From: Clostridia bacterium
Lineage (GTDB): Bacteria > Bacillota > Clostridia > Saccharofermentanales > Saccharofermentanaceae
NCBI GenBank assembly: GCA_016287245.1
Contig: JAEEWG010000021.1
Span: forward strand, 1 to 48,989
Length of the DNA: 48,989 bases
Direction: 5' to 3'
Of the stretch, positions 34,333 through 44,253 are shown in pieces. The translations under genes were made by a program, and so were the position numbers. The stretch's first letter is position 1, and each line of letters starts with the position of its first letter. The notes under the pieces were generated by a model. That model worked only from the letters and a program-made list of their open reading frames with translations. It did not search any database and was not told the DNA's origin.

Positions 34333-35070
34333 TTACTTATTCTTCCGGATCTCTTTTCGGATCCTTCTCACCTTTTTCTTGATCTTGAAGGTGTCCTTAA
34401 AGACCTGCCAGATATCCTTGAAGCGGATACGCGAGAAGCCCGCTTCTCTGGTAAATACCAGGCGGATCGGACGTTCGATGATCTTCGCGCCCATCTCATT
34501 TGAGACCGCCAGAAGCTCGATATCGTAAGCAAAACCCTTCGTAATGACGTCCGGAACGATCTTCTTTAAAAGGTCTCCCCGGTAAAGCTTGATACCGGTC
34601 TGCGTGTCATGCACTTTCAGATGGAAAAGTACCCGAAGCATCACATAGTATCCGAAGCTTATGAACTTTCTCATCGGCGGATAGTCGAGCTTGGATTCCT
34701 TATGCATCTTCGAGCCGATCACGACATCAGCCTTTTCACTATCCATATGTGCAAGAAAATCCTCGAAATGGTCCGGAGAAAGATCCAGGTCGGAATCTAA
34801 AAAGGCGATCCGATCCCCTTCTGCCGCTAGAACACCTGACTTGATCGCATGTCCTTTTCCGCCATTCGGTGTATAGGATACGATATGTATGCGCGGGCAT
34901 TTTTCTGCCGCACGCTTCATCTCGGAAAGCGTATTGTCAGCGCTTCCGTCATTGACACAGACGATCTCGAAGGAATCACAGAATCCGGAGATGATCCGGT
35001 CTGTCTCCAGAAGATTCTGATAAATATGCTCGCCCTCGTTATAGGCCGGCATAACTACGGAAAGATCCAT
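34333..35070 (-). CDS. family 2 glycosyltransferase, polyprenyl-phosphate type
   Basis: 245 residues starting MDLSVVMPAYNEGEHIYQNL; NDGSADNT, FLDSDLDLSPDHF (DXD) and a YYVMLRVLFHLKVHDTQTG stretch match the dolichyl/polyprenyl-phosphate sugar transferases. There is no C-terminal membrane domain, only a Lys/Arg-rich tail. It starts the group with glf and the second GT2 downstream; TTGCAT (35146-35151) and TAAAAT (35122-35127), 18 bp apart, provide a likely promoter on the minus strand. Confidence 0.9.
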   Translation of the reverse strand: MDLSVVMPAYNEGEHIYQNLLETDRIISGFCDSFEIVCVNDGSADNTLSEMKRAAEKCPRIHIVSYTPNGGKGHAIKSGVLAAEGDRIAFLDSDLDLSPDHFEDFLAHMDSEKADVVIGSKMHKESKLDYPPMRKFISFGYYVMLRVLFHLKVHDTQTGIKLYRGDLLKKIVPDVITKGFAYDIELLAVSNEMGAKIIERPIRLVFTREAGFSRIRFKDIWQVFKDTFKIKKKVRRIRKEIRKNK

Positions 35071-35121
35071 GAAGGTTTTCCTCGTTCTCTCTAATAAAAT
35101 ACGGTATATAGACCAAAGGTT

Positions 35122-35151
35122 ATTTTACCATTGATTACCTGTATCATGCAA
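35122..35151 (-). promoter_or_regulatory. promoter of the glycosyltransferase-glf genes
   Basis: TTGCAT at 35146-35151 and TAAAAT at 35122-35127 on the minus strand with 18-bp spacing, about 50 bp before the first glycosyltransferase start. Confidence 0.45.
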
Positions 35152-35171
35152 TTACGGGGTCTTTTCGGGAA

Positions 35172-35208
35172 GAAAAAAGGAGCTGTCTTTTAAAGAAAAG
35201 ACAGCTCA
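35172..35208 (-). terminator. terminator after the monosaccharide ABC transporter
   Basis: A perfect 11-bp stem (35181-35191 with 35196-35206) with an AAAG loop, followed by CCTTTTTTC on the minus strand, 30 bp past the permease stop. Confidence 0.85.
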
Positions 35209-35239
35209 CTTTTGATCTTCAGTTTAAATACTTTTCGGA

Positions 35240-36439
35240 TCAGGCATTCTTCGCAAGAAGCTTACCACCGCGCTTACTAACTACGTCGAAGATTACCGCT
35301 ACGAGAAGTACGAGGCCCTTAACGACCTTCTGATAGTTCTGGTCAACGTTCATGGCGAACATACCGAGGTTGATAACACCCATCAGGAGCGCACCAATGA
35401 TAACGCCCGGAACCGTACCGATTCCACCGTATGCCGAAGCACCACCGATGAAGCAGGATGCGATAGCGTCCATTTCGTAGTTCTGACCATATGTCGGCTG
35501 AGCAGATGTCAGACGGGCAATGGTGATCATGCCGGCGAGAGCCGCCAGGAAACCCATGTTGGTGTAGGCCAGGAAGTAAACCTTGTTCGTGTTGATACCG
35601 GAAAGCTTGGTCGCCTTCTCGTTACCACCGACTGCATAGAAGTAACGGCCGGTCGTCGTATTCGATGTGATGTAGGAATAGACGAGGATGACGGCAGCTA
35701 CGATGAACAGAACGTTCGGAACACCCTTGTGCTGGGCAAGACGGAAACCGAATGCGCCGATAACTACGGAGATGATGATCATCTTCACGAGCCAAGGTGT
35801 GAACTTTTCGACTTCGTATTCCTTCTTAATTCTCTTGTTTCTGTTCATGACTGTGAAGAACACATAGATCGCGATCGCGATACCTGTGATCAGAAGACAT
35901 GTGATGTTGATCCCGTCGCCTCCGAAGAAATCCTTGAGGTAGCAGTCTGCACCACCACCGAAGAACTTAACGAATCCCGGGCACTTCTGAAGAGAAACTG
36001 TCATACCGTCAAGTACGACGTTACTCAGACCACGGAAAATGAGCATGCCCGACAGTGTTACGATGAAAGGCGGGATACGCACATGTGCGATCCAGAAAGC
36101 CTGCCATGCACCGATCAATGTACCGATCACGAACATGATGATGACGGCGATCACCGGGTTAACGCCCTTATTTACCATTAATGTTGCACCGACCGCACCG
36201 ACGAAACATACGACCGAACCTACTGAAAGGTCGATGTTACCACCGGTCAGGATGCAAAGGAGCATACCTGTTGCCAGTACAAATACGTAGGCGTTTTGTG
36301 AGATAACGTTACTTACGTTACTCGGATAGAGAATCGCTCCATTAGTAGATACTGAAAAGTAAATGATGACCAAAGCCAATACGATGACCATCGTATACTT
36401 GTTGACGAACTCGATTACTTTGCTTTTCTTATCCATCAT
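35240..36439 (-). CDS. mmsB: monosaccharide ABC transporter permease (GguB/MmsB-like)
   Basis: Membrane subunit of a sugar importer, 399 residues with about ten hydrophobic segments. The BPD_transp_2 family signature is seen in [20 protein letters not shown] and [28 protein letters not shown]. The large size (vs about 330 for RbsC) and the extra soluble loop ([14 protein letters not shown]) fit the GguB/XylH-like branch. Start overlaps the ATPase gene by 4 bp. Acts with the mmsA and chvE products. Confidence 0.93.
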   Translation of the reverse strand: MMDKKSKVIEFVNKYTMVIVLALVIIYFSVSTNGAILYPSNVSNVISQNAYVFVLATGMLLCILTGGNIDLSVGSVVCFVGAVGATLMVNKGVNPVIAVIIMFVIGTLIGAWQAFWIAHVRIPPFIVTLSGMLIFRGLSNVVLDGMTVSLQKCPGFVKFFGGGADCYLKDFFGGDGINITCLLITGIAIAIYVFFTVMNRNKRIKKEYEVEKFTPWLVKMIIISVVIGAFGFRLAQHKGVPNVLFIVAAVILVYSYITSNTTTGRYFYAVGGNEKATKLSGINTNKVYFLAYTNMGFLAALAGMITIARLTSAQPTYGQNYEMDAIASCFIGGASAYGGIGTVPGVIIGALLMGVINLGMFAMNVDQNYQKVVKGLVLLVAVIFDVVSKRGGKLLAKNA

Positions 36440-38010
36440 CCTACTCCTTCCTCATTGATATTGTTGTTTTCTCCTTGTGACGGAGCATCTGAACTGATGA
36501 TCATCGACATGATCTTCTCCTGGGTGGCTTCCTCACCACTGAGTTCCCCGACGAAACGGCCTTCACTCATGACGTAGATACGGTCACACATACCGAGGAG
36601 CTCCGGCATCTCAGAAGAGATAAGAATAACTGATTTACCTTCGCTTACCAGCTGGTTGATAATGCAGTAGATCTCATACTTGGCACCGACATCGATACCA
36701 CGTGTCGGTTCGTCCAGGATAAGTACATCCGGATCTGCAAACATCCATTTGGAAAGCAGTACTTTCTGCTGGTTACCACCGCTTAAGTTACCGACAAACT
36801 GTTCCACCGTAGGACATTTCGTCTTCAGTTTGTTCTTGTACTCAACGGCTACCTTATACTCTTTATCGCGGTCGATGATACCGTTCTTGCTGACACCGCG
36901 AAGGTTCGCAAGTGTGGTATTGACTTTGATCGCATTACTCAGGATCAGTCCGTTTCCTTTACGGTCCTCAGTTACATATGCGATCTTATGCCGGATGGCA
37001 TCTTCCACGGAGTGCAGATTCAGTACCTGTCCATCCTTAATGATCGTTCCGGAGATCCTCTCTCCGTAAGACTTACCGAATATACTCATAGCAAGTTCTG
37101 TTCTACCTGCGCCCATCAGGCCGGAGATACCGAGAACTTCGCCTTTTCTCAGGTTAAAGCTTACGTTGTCAACGATCTTTCTTTCAGAATAGAGCGGATG
37201 ATAAGCATTCCAGTCCTTTACTTCGAAGCAGACCTCGCCGACATGCGATGTACGCTTCGGGAAACGGTCGGAGATCTCTCGACCAACCATTCCTTTAATG
37301 ATACGAGCTTCAGAAAGATCATCGACGCCCTTGGTCAGGGTCTCGATCGTCATACCGTCACGGATGACTGTGATCTTATCAGCTACGTAGGATACCTCGT
37401 TCAACTTATGGGAAATAATGATCGAGGTCATACCTTCCTCTTTAAATTTCAGCAACAGATCCAAAAGATGCTTGGATTCTGATTCGTTTAAGGAAGAGGT
37501 CGGCTCATCGAGAATGAGGAGTTTGGCGTTCTTTGCCAGTGCCTTTGCGATCTCGACCAGCTGCTGTTTACCTACACCGATATCCTTGATCAATGTACGG
37601 GATGACTCGGAAAGTCCTACGATACGAAGATATTCATTTCCTTTACCATAGGTCTCATTCCAGTTGATCTTCAGTTTCGAACCGCGCTCGTTACCGAGGA
37701 ACATGTTCTCACCGATAGTCATATAAGGAATAAGTGCGAGTTCCTGATGGATAATAACGATACCCAGGCCCTCACTGTCCTTCGTATTCGTAAAGTGGCA
37801 TTCTTTTCCGTCATAAAGGATCTGGCCTTCATATGTGCCATACGGATAGATACCGCTTAATACATTCATCAAAGTGGATTTGCCGGCGCCATTTTCACCG
37901 ACCAGTGCATGGATCTCTCCCTCTTCTACCTGAAGATTAACATTATCAAGTGCTTTCACACCCGGGAAGGTTTTGGTGATATTTTTCATTTCGAGCAAAA
38001 TCTTTGCCAA
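36436..38010 (-). CDS. mmsA: monosaccharide ABC transporter ATP-binding protein (GguA/MmsA-like)
   Basis: 524 residues with two ATPase domains, as in all CUT2 importers. First: GENGAGKST, signature [15 protein letters not shown] and [11 protein letters not shown]. Second: degenerate Walker [10 protein letters not shown], signature [15 protein letters not shown] and [14 protein letters not shown]. The start is a TTG codon (38008-38010), which follows GGAGGG at 6-nt spacing; no in-frame ATG sits closer. It lies 114 bp downstream of chvE with a hairpin between. Confidence 0.95.
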   Translation of the reverse strand: MAKILLEMKNITKTFPGVKALDNVNLQVEEGEIHALVGENGAGKSTLMNVLSGIYPYGTYEGQILYDGKECHFTNTKDSEGLGIVIIHQELALIPYMTIGENMFLGNERGSKLKINWNETYGKGNEYLRIVGLSESSRTLIKDIGVGKQQLVEIAKALAKNAKLLILDEPTSSLNESESKHLLDLLLKFKEEGMTSIIISHKLNEVSYVADKITVIRDGMTIETLTKGVDDLSEARIIKGMVGREISDRFPKRTSHVGEVCFEVKDWNAYHPLYSERKIVDNVSFNLRKGEVLGISGLMGAGRTELAMSIFGKSYGERISGTIIKDGQVLNLHSVEDAIRHKIAYVTEDRKGNGLILSNAIKVNTTLANLRGVSKNGIIDRDKEYKVAVEYKNKLKTKCPTVEQFVGNLSGGNQQKVLLSKWMFADPDVLILDEPTRGIDVGAKYEIYCIINQLVSEGKSVILISSEMPELLGMCDRIYVMSEGRFVGELSGEEATQEKIMSMIISSDAPSQGENNNINEEGVG

Positions 38011-38050
38011 ATTGATCCCTCCTAGTTGTCCATATACTGCCTTACATGAG

Positions 38051-38087
38051 GAATCCCCTTACCCTCTGATAAGAAATAAGGGGATTC
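38051..38087. promoter_or_regulatory. intercistronic stem-loop between chvE and mmsA
   Basis: An 11-bp perfect inverted repeat (GAATCCCCTTA at 38051-38061, complement at 38077-38087, 15-nt loop) with no U-run after it, so not a full terminator. It probably stabilises the chvE mRNA segment or lets part of the transcripts stop, giving more binding protein than ATPase. Confidence 0.65.
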
Positions 38088-38124
38088 GACATGTTCATAG
38101 CTAATTCATGTATGATCTTAGCAA

Positions 38125-39189
38125 TTAAGCAAGATCAGACTCCTTGTAGTAACCGGAAGTAATGAGGTATTCCTTATAGTTACTGATATCTACGAATACA
38201 GGTGTGCAGAGGTAAGACGGAACAACCTTAACGCCGTTGTCATATGTCTTGTCATCGTTTGTCGGAGCGGTCTTGCCTTCCATGAGAGCCTTAACCATTT
38301 CAACAACCTGATCTGCGAGTGTACGTGTATCCTTGAATACGGACATGGACTGTTTGCCAGCGAGCATGTTCTTAACGTTTGCGATATCGCAGTCCTGACC
38401 AGTGATGATCGGCATATTCTCAGCTGTCCAGCCGGCAGCCTCGAGAGCGTTTGTTACACCAAGAGCTGTGGAGTCGTTGGAGCAAAGAACTGCATCGAGC
38501 TTTGTGCCATCAGAGTAGTTACCGGAGATGATAGCTTCCATTCTGGTCTGAGCATTCTCTGTGGACCAGGATGCTGTAGCAGCAGTCTCGAAATCGTACT
38601 TGCCGGACTTAACCTGGAGCTTACCAGCTTCGATGTACGGCTTCAGAAGTTCAACAGCACCGTTGTAGAAGAAACGAGCGTTGTTGTCACCAGGGTCACC
38701 GGTGAAGACTTCGATGTTGTAAGGGCCATCTGTGGAATCCAGCTTCAGCTGATCGCGGATGTATTCGCCCTGGATCTGACCAACTTTGTAGTTGTCGAAT
38801 GTTGCATAGTAAGCAACAGCGTCTGTGTTCATGATGAGACGGTCATAAGCAATAACCGGAATGTTCTTCTCTTTTGCTGTAGCAAGTACAGTACCGAGAG
38901 AGTCACCGTCGATAGAAGCAATAACGAGAACCTTACATCCACCGTTGATCATGTTCTCGATCTGATTCTGCTGCGTCGGGATATCGTTGGACGCATACTG
39001 AAGGTCTACTGTGAAGCCAGCAGCTTCCAGTTTCTTCTTCATGTTGTCGCCATCCTGATTCCATCTCTGCAGGTCCTTGGTCGGCATTGCAACACCGATC
39101 TTCTTGCTGTCAGCCTTCTTAGCACAGCCTGCTGCCAATGAGAACAGCATTGCACCAGCAAGAAGCACACTCATAAACTTCTTTTTCAT
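38125..39189 (-). CDS. chvE: monosaccharide-binding lipoprotein (ChvE-like)
   Basis: Substrate-binding protein of the importer, a lipoprotein with LFSLAAGC lipobox (Cys about residue 22). The mature part is a periplasmic-binding-protein type I fold: KIGVAMPTKDLQRWNQDGDNM, ASIDGDSLGTVLATAKEKNIPVIAYDRLIMN and LCSNDSTALGVTNALEAAGW. This N-terminal pattern with the PTKDLQRWNQDG stretch is that of ChvE-type multiple monosaccharide binding proteins. Start MKKKFMSVLL at 39189 with GGAGGT at 7 nt; a longer frame to 39219 spoils the signal. Confidence 0.95.
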   Translation of the reverse strand: MKKKFMSVLLAGAMLFSLAAGCAKKADSKKIGVAMPTKDLQRWNQDGDNMKKKLEAAGFTVDLQYASNDIPTQQNQIENMINGGCKVLVIASIDGDSLGTVLATAKEKNIPVIAYDRLIMNTDAVAYYATFDNYKVGQIQGEYIRDQLKLDSTDGPYNIEVFTGDPGDNNARFFYNGAVELLKPYIEAGKLQVKSGKYDFETAATASWSTENAQTRMEAIISGNYSDGTKLDAVLCSNDSTALGVTNALEAAGWTAENMPIITGQDCDIANVKNMLAGKQSMSVFKDTRTLADQVVEMVKALMEGKTAPTNDDKTYDNGVKVVPSYLCTPVFVDISNYKEYLITSGYYKESDLA

Positions 39190-39250
39190 TTTTTCTACCT
39201 CCATAATTTGCTTTCGCAATTAATCGTAACTACAGATTAACACAATATCA

Positions 39251-39308
39251 TTCGTCTGTCACAAAGAAATTGAAAAATTTTCGTCTGTTTTGTTGCTTTG
39301 TCACAAAA
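39251..39308 (-). promoter_or_regulatory. operator-like repeats upstream of chvE
   Basis: The 9-mer TGTCACAAA occurs at 39257-39265 and 39299-39307, exactly 42 bp apart (four helical turns); the second lies in a symmetric TTTGTCACAAA. A second motif TTCGTCTGT is repeated at 39251-39259 and 39280-39288. Both lie in the gap between ppk and chvE and should be the control region of the sugar transporter. Confidence 0.4.
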
Positions 39309-39339
39309 GTAAATCAAAGGATATTGAGAAAAGAACGTT

Positions 39340-41511
39340 TCATCTGAGCTGGAGTTCTTCCTGACTGTCCACTTTTTTCTTCCCGCGCAGATCCAGTTTA
39401 TGGTAACTTCCATCCGAATCAAGGAAGTGGCTCCGGACTGTGTCTTCCAGTTCGATATTCAGCACTTCCATAACTCTTGCTTTGCAGTCCGGGTCCTCGA
39501 CCGGGAAAAGAAGTTCGACTCTTCGGATGAGGTTTCTCGGCATCCAGTCGGCGGAAGACAGATAGATATCTTCCTGCCCTTCATTATAAAAGTAATATAT
39601 ACGGGAGTGCTCGAGGAATCTTCCGGTGATGGAGCGTACGGTGATATTTTCCGAGAGCCCCGGGATCCCCGGACGAAGGCAGCATATGCCGCGCACGATC
39701 AAGTCGATCTTCACGCCTGCACAGGAAGCATCGTACAGCGCATCGATAATGGACGCATCCACAAGAGAATTCATCTTCGCGATAATGCGGCTCTTCTTCC
39801 CTTTCCGGGCATTCTTCGCTTCCTGGGCGATCTTCTCGAGGAAGTATTTCTTCATTCTCGTCGGAGCCGGGATCAGTCTTCTCCACTCCGGCGGCTCGGA
39901 GAATCCCGAGAGGGTGTTGAAGAATTCCGAGGCATCCACGCCGAAGGTCTCCGACGCGGTGAAAAGACCGATGTCCGTATAGATCTTCGCCGTAATGTCG
40001 TTATAGTTACCGGTCGCCAGATGCAGATATCTTCTTATACCGTCCTCTTCATCACGGACGACGAGCGTGATCTTACTGTGGGTCTTTAATCCCACCAGAC
40101 CGTAGATAACATGGCAGCCAGCTTTTTCAAGCATCTTCGCCCAGTTGATATTGTTCTCCTCATCGAAACGGGCCTTGAGTTCAACCAGCACCATGACCTG
40201 TTTTCCGTTCTGCGCCGCTTCCGCGAGCGATTTAATGATCGGCGAACTTGAGCTTACACGGTAAAGTGTCTGCTTGATCGCGAGGACCTTCGGGTCTTCG
40301 GCTGCCTGGCGGACGAACTCGATGACCGGATCAAAGGATTCATACGGGTGATGCACGAGCCGGTCTTTACTTCTGATCGCATCGAAGATATTGACGCCTT
40401 CCGGGAACATCTTCGGCTTGGCCGGACGGAAAGAATGGTAGCAGAGCTCCGGGAAATCGTCGCTGACTTTTCCGCAGACCTTCATGAGGAAAGTAAGATC
40501 GATCGGGCCTGCGACGGAGAATACATCCTTTTTCGAGATCTTTAAAGAAGACATCAGAAGTTTCAAAAGTCTGGGATCAAGATCATCATTGACTTCCATG
40601 CGGATGATCTCACCGAAGCGGCGCTTTCTGACCTGCTCCTCGATCTCCTTTAAAAGATCTTCAGCCTCATCCTCGTCGATATCGAGATCGGCATTTCTCA
40701 TAACTCGGTAAAAACCGGAAGAAAGAACGGTGGATCCGACAAACAGGGACGAAAGGTTTGCCTGGATGATCCGCTCGATCGGTACGAAACAGATGCCTGA
40801 GGAAAGGTGCATTTCGAAAAGCCTCGGAACGACGGTCGGGACCTGAAGGGTCGCAAACCGGTACGACGGCTCGATGACTTTTCCCTTCTTTTCCTGCTTC
40901 GAAAGACGGGCACTCTTCTCTTCTTCCGTCTCGTCGATAAGGACGCACAGATTGAGCTGGCGGTTATAGATCAGCGGGAACGGGCGGGAAGCATCGACCG
41001 CCATCGGCGTGAGGATCGGATAGAGTGTGGAGCGGAAGTAATCATCGCAGACTTCTTTCGCGTGATCGTCGAGATCTGAATAATCGCTGATAAAGATGTT
41101 ATGGTTCTTAAGCGACGGAACCAGCGAACGGGTGTAGGTCGAGTACATCAGCGCCATCGCGGCTCTCGCCTTCTCATCGATCTCCGAAAGCTGCTGCTTG
41201 ACAGTTCTTCCGGAGATATCCAGTTCGTCATACTTAACACTCAGAAGGTCCCGCAGCGAAGCGACACGGACGATATAGAATTCGTCCATGTTCGAGGCCG
41301 TGATGGAAAGGAACTTGAGTCTTTCCAGGAGCGGATTCTTCGTATCACGGGATTCAAAAAGGATACGGTTATTAAACTCCAGCCAGCTTAATTCACGGTT
41401 GAAATAGCGGTTGGAATCCGCCTCGATATCGGCGTTGTCCATGGCGGAATGGGCCACTTCGGTCGATACGCCCTGGAGCTTTTTCTCTTTCTTTTCTTTC
41501 TTTGTACTCAT
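39340..41511 (-). CDS. ppk1: polyphosphate kinase 1
   Basis: Makes and breaks polyphosphate with ATP. 723 residues starting with a Lys-rich tail; the N domain has RYFNRELSWLEFNNRILFES, followed by FPLIYNRQLNL, the catalytic phospho-His in GLKTHSKITLVVR, the ATP-binding Arg in QTLYRVS, and the second conserved His in SITGRFLEHSRIYYF. It overlaps the ppx/gppA gene by 4 bp, so the two are one operon. Confidence 0.97.
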   Translation of the reverse strand: MSTKKEKKEKKLQGVSTEVAHSAMDNADIEADSNRYFNRELSWLEFNNRILFESRDTKNPLLERLKFLSITASNMDEFYIVRVASLRDLLSVKYDELDISGRTVKQQLSEIDEKARAAMALMYSTYTRSLVPSLKNHNIFISDYSDLDDHAKEVCDDYFRSTLYPILTPMAVDASRPFPLIYNRQLNLCVLIDETEEEKSARLSKQEKKGKVIEPSYRFATLQVPTVVPRLFEMHLSSGICFVPIERIIQANLSSLFVGSTVLSSGFYRVMRNADLDIDEDEAEDLLKEIEEQVRKRRFGEIIRMEVNDDLDPRLLKLLMSSLKISKKDVFSVAGPIDLTFLMKVCGKVSDDFPELCYHSFRPAKPKMFPEGVNIFDAIRSKDRLVHHPYESFDPVIEFVRQAAEDPKVLAIKQTLYRVSSSSPIIKSLAEAAQNGKQVMVLVELKARFDEENNINWAKMLEKAGCHVIYGLVGLKTHSKITLVVRDEEDGIRRYLHLATGNYNDITAKIYTDIGLFTASETFGVDASEFFNTLSGFSEPPEWRRLIPAPTRMKKYFLEKIAQEAKNARKGKKSRIIAKMNSLVDASIIDALYDASCAGVKIDLIVRGICCLRPGIPGLSENITVRSITGRFLEHSRIYYFYNEGQEDIYLSSADWMPRNLIRRVELLFPVEDPDCKARVMEVLNIELEDTVRSHFLDSDGSYHKLDLRGKKKVDSQEELQLR

Positions 41512-43052
41512 CTGATCTGCCTCCGGACTTTTAAGAATGCCTTCACAGTGAAGAATTGTTCAAACAGGTCGGTGTGGCTTTCGAAAAACCACTTGTCATA
41601 TGTCATGTCATACATCGTATCGCCGCTGACAGTAAGTCCCTCCGGAGTAAGTACGACAGAGATATCCCGGAGCTTCTGGCGGTGTGAGCCATCCATGGCA
41701 TCCGCCAGTCGCAGGATCGCCGTAAGCTTACTGACAAGGACCTGATCTTCGGTAGGGATCTCCGCATACCGGGGATCGAGGAAGAAATCCGGATCGGTAT
41801 AGAAACGTCCGACGAGCGCCACGATCTTCCTTTCCTTCTCGGACAATCCGATCAGTTCAGTTCTGTCGATGATGCTGTATGTGGACGGATTCGGATTGGC
41901 GATGTTGATGAACTTACCGAGCTCATGGCAAAGTGATGCGACACGAAGGAGCGTCCGTTCCCGGTCGTGCATGCCATGGAGTTTTTTCGTCGCATCGAAG
42001 ATCGCGATCGCTGCATTTTCAACAAAAGTGATGTGTTTTTTCTCGGACTTATAGCGCTTCGCCACATGGCGTGCCGCCGACAGAAGATCCTGATCCGGAT
42101 CGATCACCAGATCGTAGAGCTTATGGGACCATGCATATCCGTACATGACACCTTCTGTCAGGGAGGCATCCGGCATATGCACGCCGCCGACGTCCATGTA
42201 GTCCAGCATCTTTTTGATCATGAGAGCCGTCGGAAGAAGAAGCGGAGCCGTCGATGGCATGATGTCGAGTTTTCTCGCCAGTTCCTCGGAAGAGATCTTA
42301 AGAAGCGAGGAGACCACACTGTCGAACTTTTCTCTTGTAAGGTAGCAGTATTCTCTCGCGGACTCTCCGGCGAGCGCCTTGATGAATCCCATATCACTTC
42401 CGAAAACGATGAGGTTTTTATACTTGATATTCTTCGGCTCGATCGCGTGATACTCCGCAAGGTCCTGGGAGATATACTCCTCGAGCACTTCCGTATAGTG
42501 CGTCGTCTGCTTGGCAAGATCCGAGAGCATCTCACTTACGCGAAGAGATCCGAGGCGCGTGTTCTGTGAAAAAACGAGATCCGACTTATCGTAAAGGGTC
42601 GCCTGCATGCTTCCCGATCCGATATCGAGCACCATGGTGCCCTCGGATACCAGCTGCAGGAAATGCGGCTGGCTCTCTTTTACCGCGAGGTTATGGTAAT
42701 ACCGCTCCTGCGCATTATCGAGAACGGTGACCCTGATGCCTGTCTGCACACGGATCTGCTCGATGACCATAGCGCGGTTGCTGGCTTCGCGAAAAGCACT
42801 CGTCGCCACGCAGATGGTCTCTTTGATCTTATACTCTTTTATCTTCTGGGCGAATCCTGACAGCACCGTCACGATCTCACCAGCGAGCGGCGGCGGGATG
42901 ATGCCCTCTGCATAAGCACGTGAAGCAAGCGACAGATATTTTCGGACAGACTCGATCTCTTTGGGCTGTGTCTTGTCTCCCAGCTCAAAGATCTTTAGTC
43001 TCAGGGACAAAGATCCCAGATCGATGACCGCCAGTAAAGTCTTTTTACTCAT
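41508..43052 (-). CDS. ppx: Ppx/GppA-family phosphatase with C-terminal HD-like domain
   Basis: 514 residues. The N-terminal ASKHA fold shows AVIDLGSLSLRLKIFEL, ICVATSAFREASNR, TMVLDIGSGSMQATL and IVFGSDMGFIKAL. The C-terminal region (about 320-500) has LCHELGKFINIANPN and an HD-like arrangement with LADAMDGS. It should hydrolyse exopolyphosphate or pppGpp; the pairing with ppk1 points to polyphosphate turnover. AAGGAGAG lies before the ATG; a TATACT -10 (minus, 43088-43093) is a plausible promoter with no good -35. Confidence 0.93.
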   Translation of the reverse strand: MSKKTLLAVIDLGSLSLRLKIFELGDKTQPKEIESVRKYLSLASRAYAEGIIPPPLAGEIVTVLSGFAQKIKEYKIKETICVATSAFREASNRAMVIEQIRVQTGIRVTVLDNAQERYYHNLAVKESQPHFLQLVSEGTMVLDIGSGSMQATLYDKSDLVFSQNTRLGSLRVSEMLSDLAKQTTHYTEVLEEYISQDLAEYHAIEPKNIKYKNLIVFGSDMGFIKALAGESAREYCYLTREKFDSVVSSLLKISSEELARKLDIMPSTAPLLLPTALMIKKMLDYMDVGGVHMPDASLTEGVMYGYAWSHKLYDLVIDPDQDLLSAARHVAKRYKSEKKHITFVENAAIAIFDATKKLHGMHDRERTLLRVASLCHELGKFINIANPNPSTYSIIDRTELIGLSEKERKIVALVGRFYTDPDFFLDPRYAEIPTEDQVLVSKLTAILRLADAMDGSHRQKLRDISVVLTPEGLTVSGDTMYDMTYDKWFFESHTDLFEQFFTVKAFLKVRRQIR

Positions 43053-43130
43053 GTCGGGTCTCTCCTTGAATTTGGTTGTTAGTAGTTAGTATACCCTTGA
43101 AAAATGGATATTCCGTGAACAACTATGCGA

Positions 43131-44243
43131 TCAGAGTTTCTCGTACGCCTCGATCACTTTCTCCGTGACCTCCTTCGTGCCGAGGATATTCGTCTCTCCG
43201 TCAAGCACGATGTCAGCGGTACGGCAGCCGGCCGAAAGGACGTCTCTTACCGCCTGCTCGATCTTTGCTCCTTCCTCCGGAAGGCCCAAGGAATAACGGA
43301 GCATGAGTGCCGCGGACAGGATCGTCGCGAGAGGATTGGCTATCCCTTTTCCTGCGATATCCGGTGCGGAGCCGTGGACCGGCTCGTACATGCCGGGCGT
43401 ACCCGGTGTGCCGAGTGATGCCGACGGAAGCATGCCGATGGAGCCGGTGATCATGCCGGCCTCATCCGAAAGGATATCGCCGAACATGTTGCTTGTGACG
43501 ATGACGTCCATGGAAGACGGACGGCGCAGCAGCTGCATGGAGGCGTTATCCACATACATGAATTCATAGGTGACCTCCGGATAATCGGTCGCGACTCTTT
43601 CGGTCACCTTTCTCCAGAGCCTCGATGTCTCAAGGATATTCGCCTTATCGACCACCGTAACGTGCTTTCTTCTCTGCATCGCGGAAGTAAATCCGACACG
43701 CAGGATCCTCTCGATCTCCGCTTCACTATAGGTCTCCACATCAAAGGCCTCAAGACCCTTCGGCGTACCGTCAGGGAGGCACTCGTCAGATGGAGCGAGG
43801 CCTCTTTTCCCGAAATAGATGCCGCCGGTCAATTCTCTTACGATCAGGATATCTACTCCGTTTTCAACAATATCGGGACGAAGCGGGCTTGCGCTTTTCA
43901 GCTCCGGGAAAAGGATCGCCAGACGAAGGTTCGCATAGAGGGCGAGTTCTTTTCGAAGACCTAAAAGAGCCGCTTCGGGACGGGATCTTCCGGGAAGATC
44001 GTCCCACTTCGGACCGCCGACAGCGCCCAGGAGCACTGCGTCACTCTCTTTGGCCACACGAAGTGAATTCTCCGGGAGCGGCTCTCCGCAGGTATCGATG
44101 GCGATACCTCCGGCCAGCACTTCCGAAAAAGAAAACTCATGGCCGCTTCTTTTCGAAACGGCCTTTAAGACCTCGATCGTACTTTCCGTCACCTCCGGTC
44201 CGATCCCGTCACCGGGAATGACCGCGATATTAAACTGCGCCAT
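43131..44243 (-). CDS. leuB: 3-isopropylmalate dehydrogenase
   Basis: Third step of leucine synthesis: NAD-dependent oxidation and decarboxylation of 3-isopropylmalate. 370 residues: FNIAVIPGDGIGPEV, AVGGPKWD, RKELALYANLRLAI, RELTGGIYFGKRG, FEFMYVDNASMQL-like stretch (YEFMYVDNASMQL) and NMFGDILSDEAGMITGSIGMLPSAS with GSAPDIAGKGIANP. Start at 44243 with GAGGTGA ahead; the longer frame into leuD is not supported. Separated from leuD by 10 bp. Confidence 0.97.
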   Translation of the reverse strand: MAQFNIAVIPGDGIGPEVTESTIEVLKAVSKRSGHEFSFSEVLAGGIAIDTCGEPLPENSLRVAKESDAVLLGAVGGPKWDDLPGRSRPEAALLGLRKELALYANLRLAILFPELKSASPLRPDIVENGVDILIVRELTGGIYFGKRGLAPSDECLPDGTPKGLEAFDVETYSEAEIERILRVGFTSAMQRRKHVTVVDKANILETSRLWRKVTERVATDYPEVTYEFMYVDNASMQLLRRPSSMDVIVTSNMFGDILSDEAGMITGSIGMLPSASLGTPGTPGMYEPVHGSAPDIAGKGIANPLATILSAALMLRYSLGLPEEGAKIEQAVRDVLSAGCRTADIVLDGETNILGTKEVTEKVIEAYEKL

Positions 44244-44253
44244 ATCCGTCACC

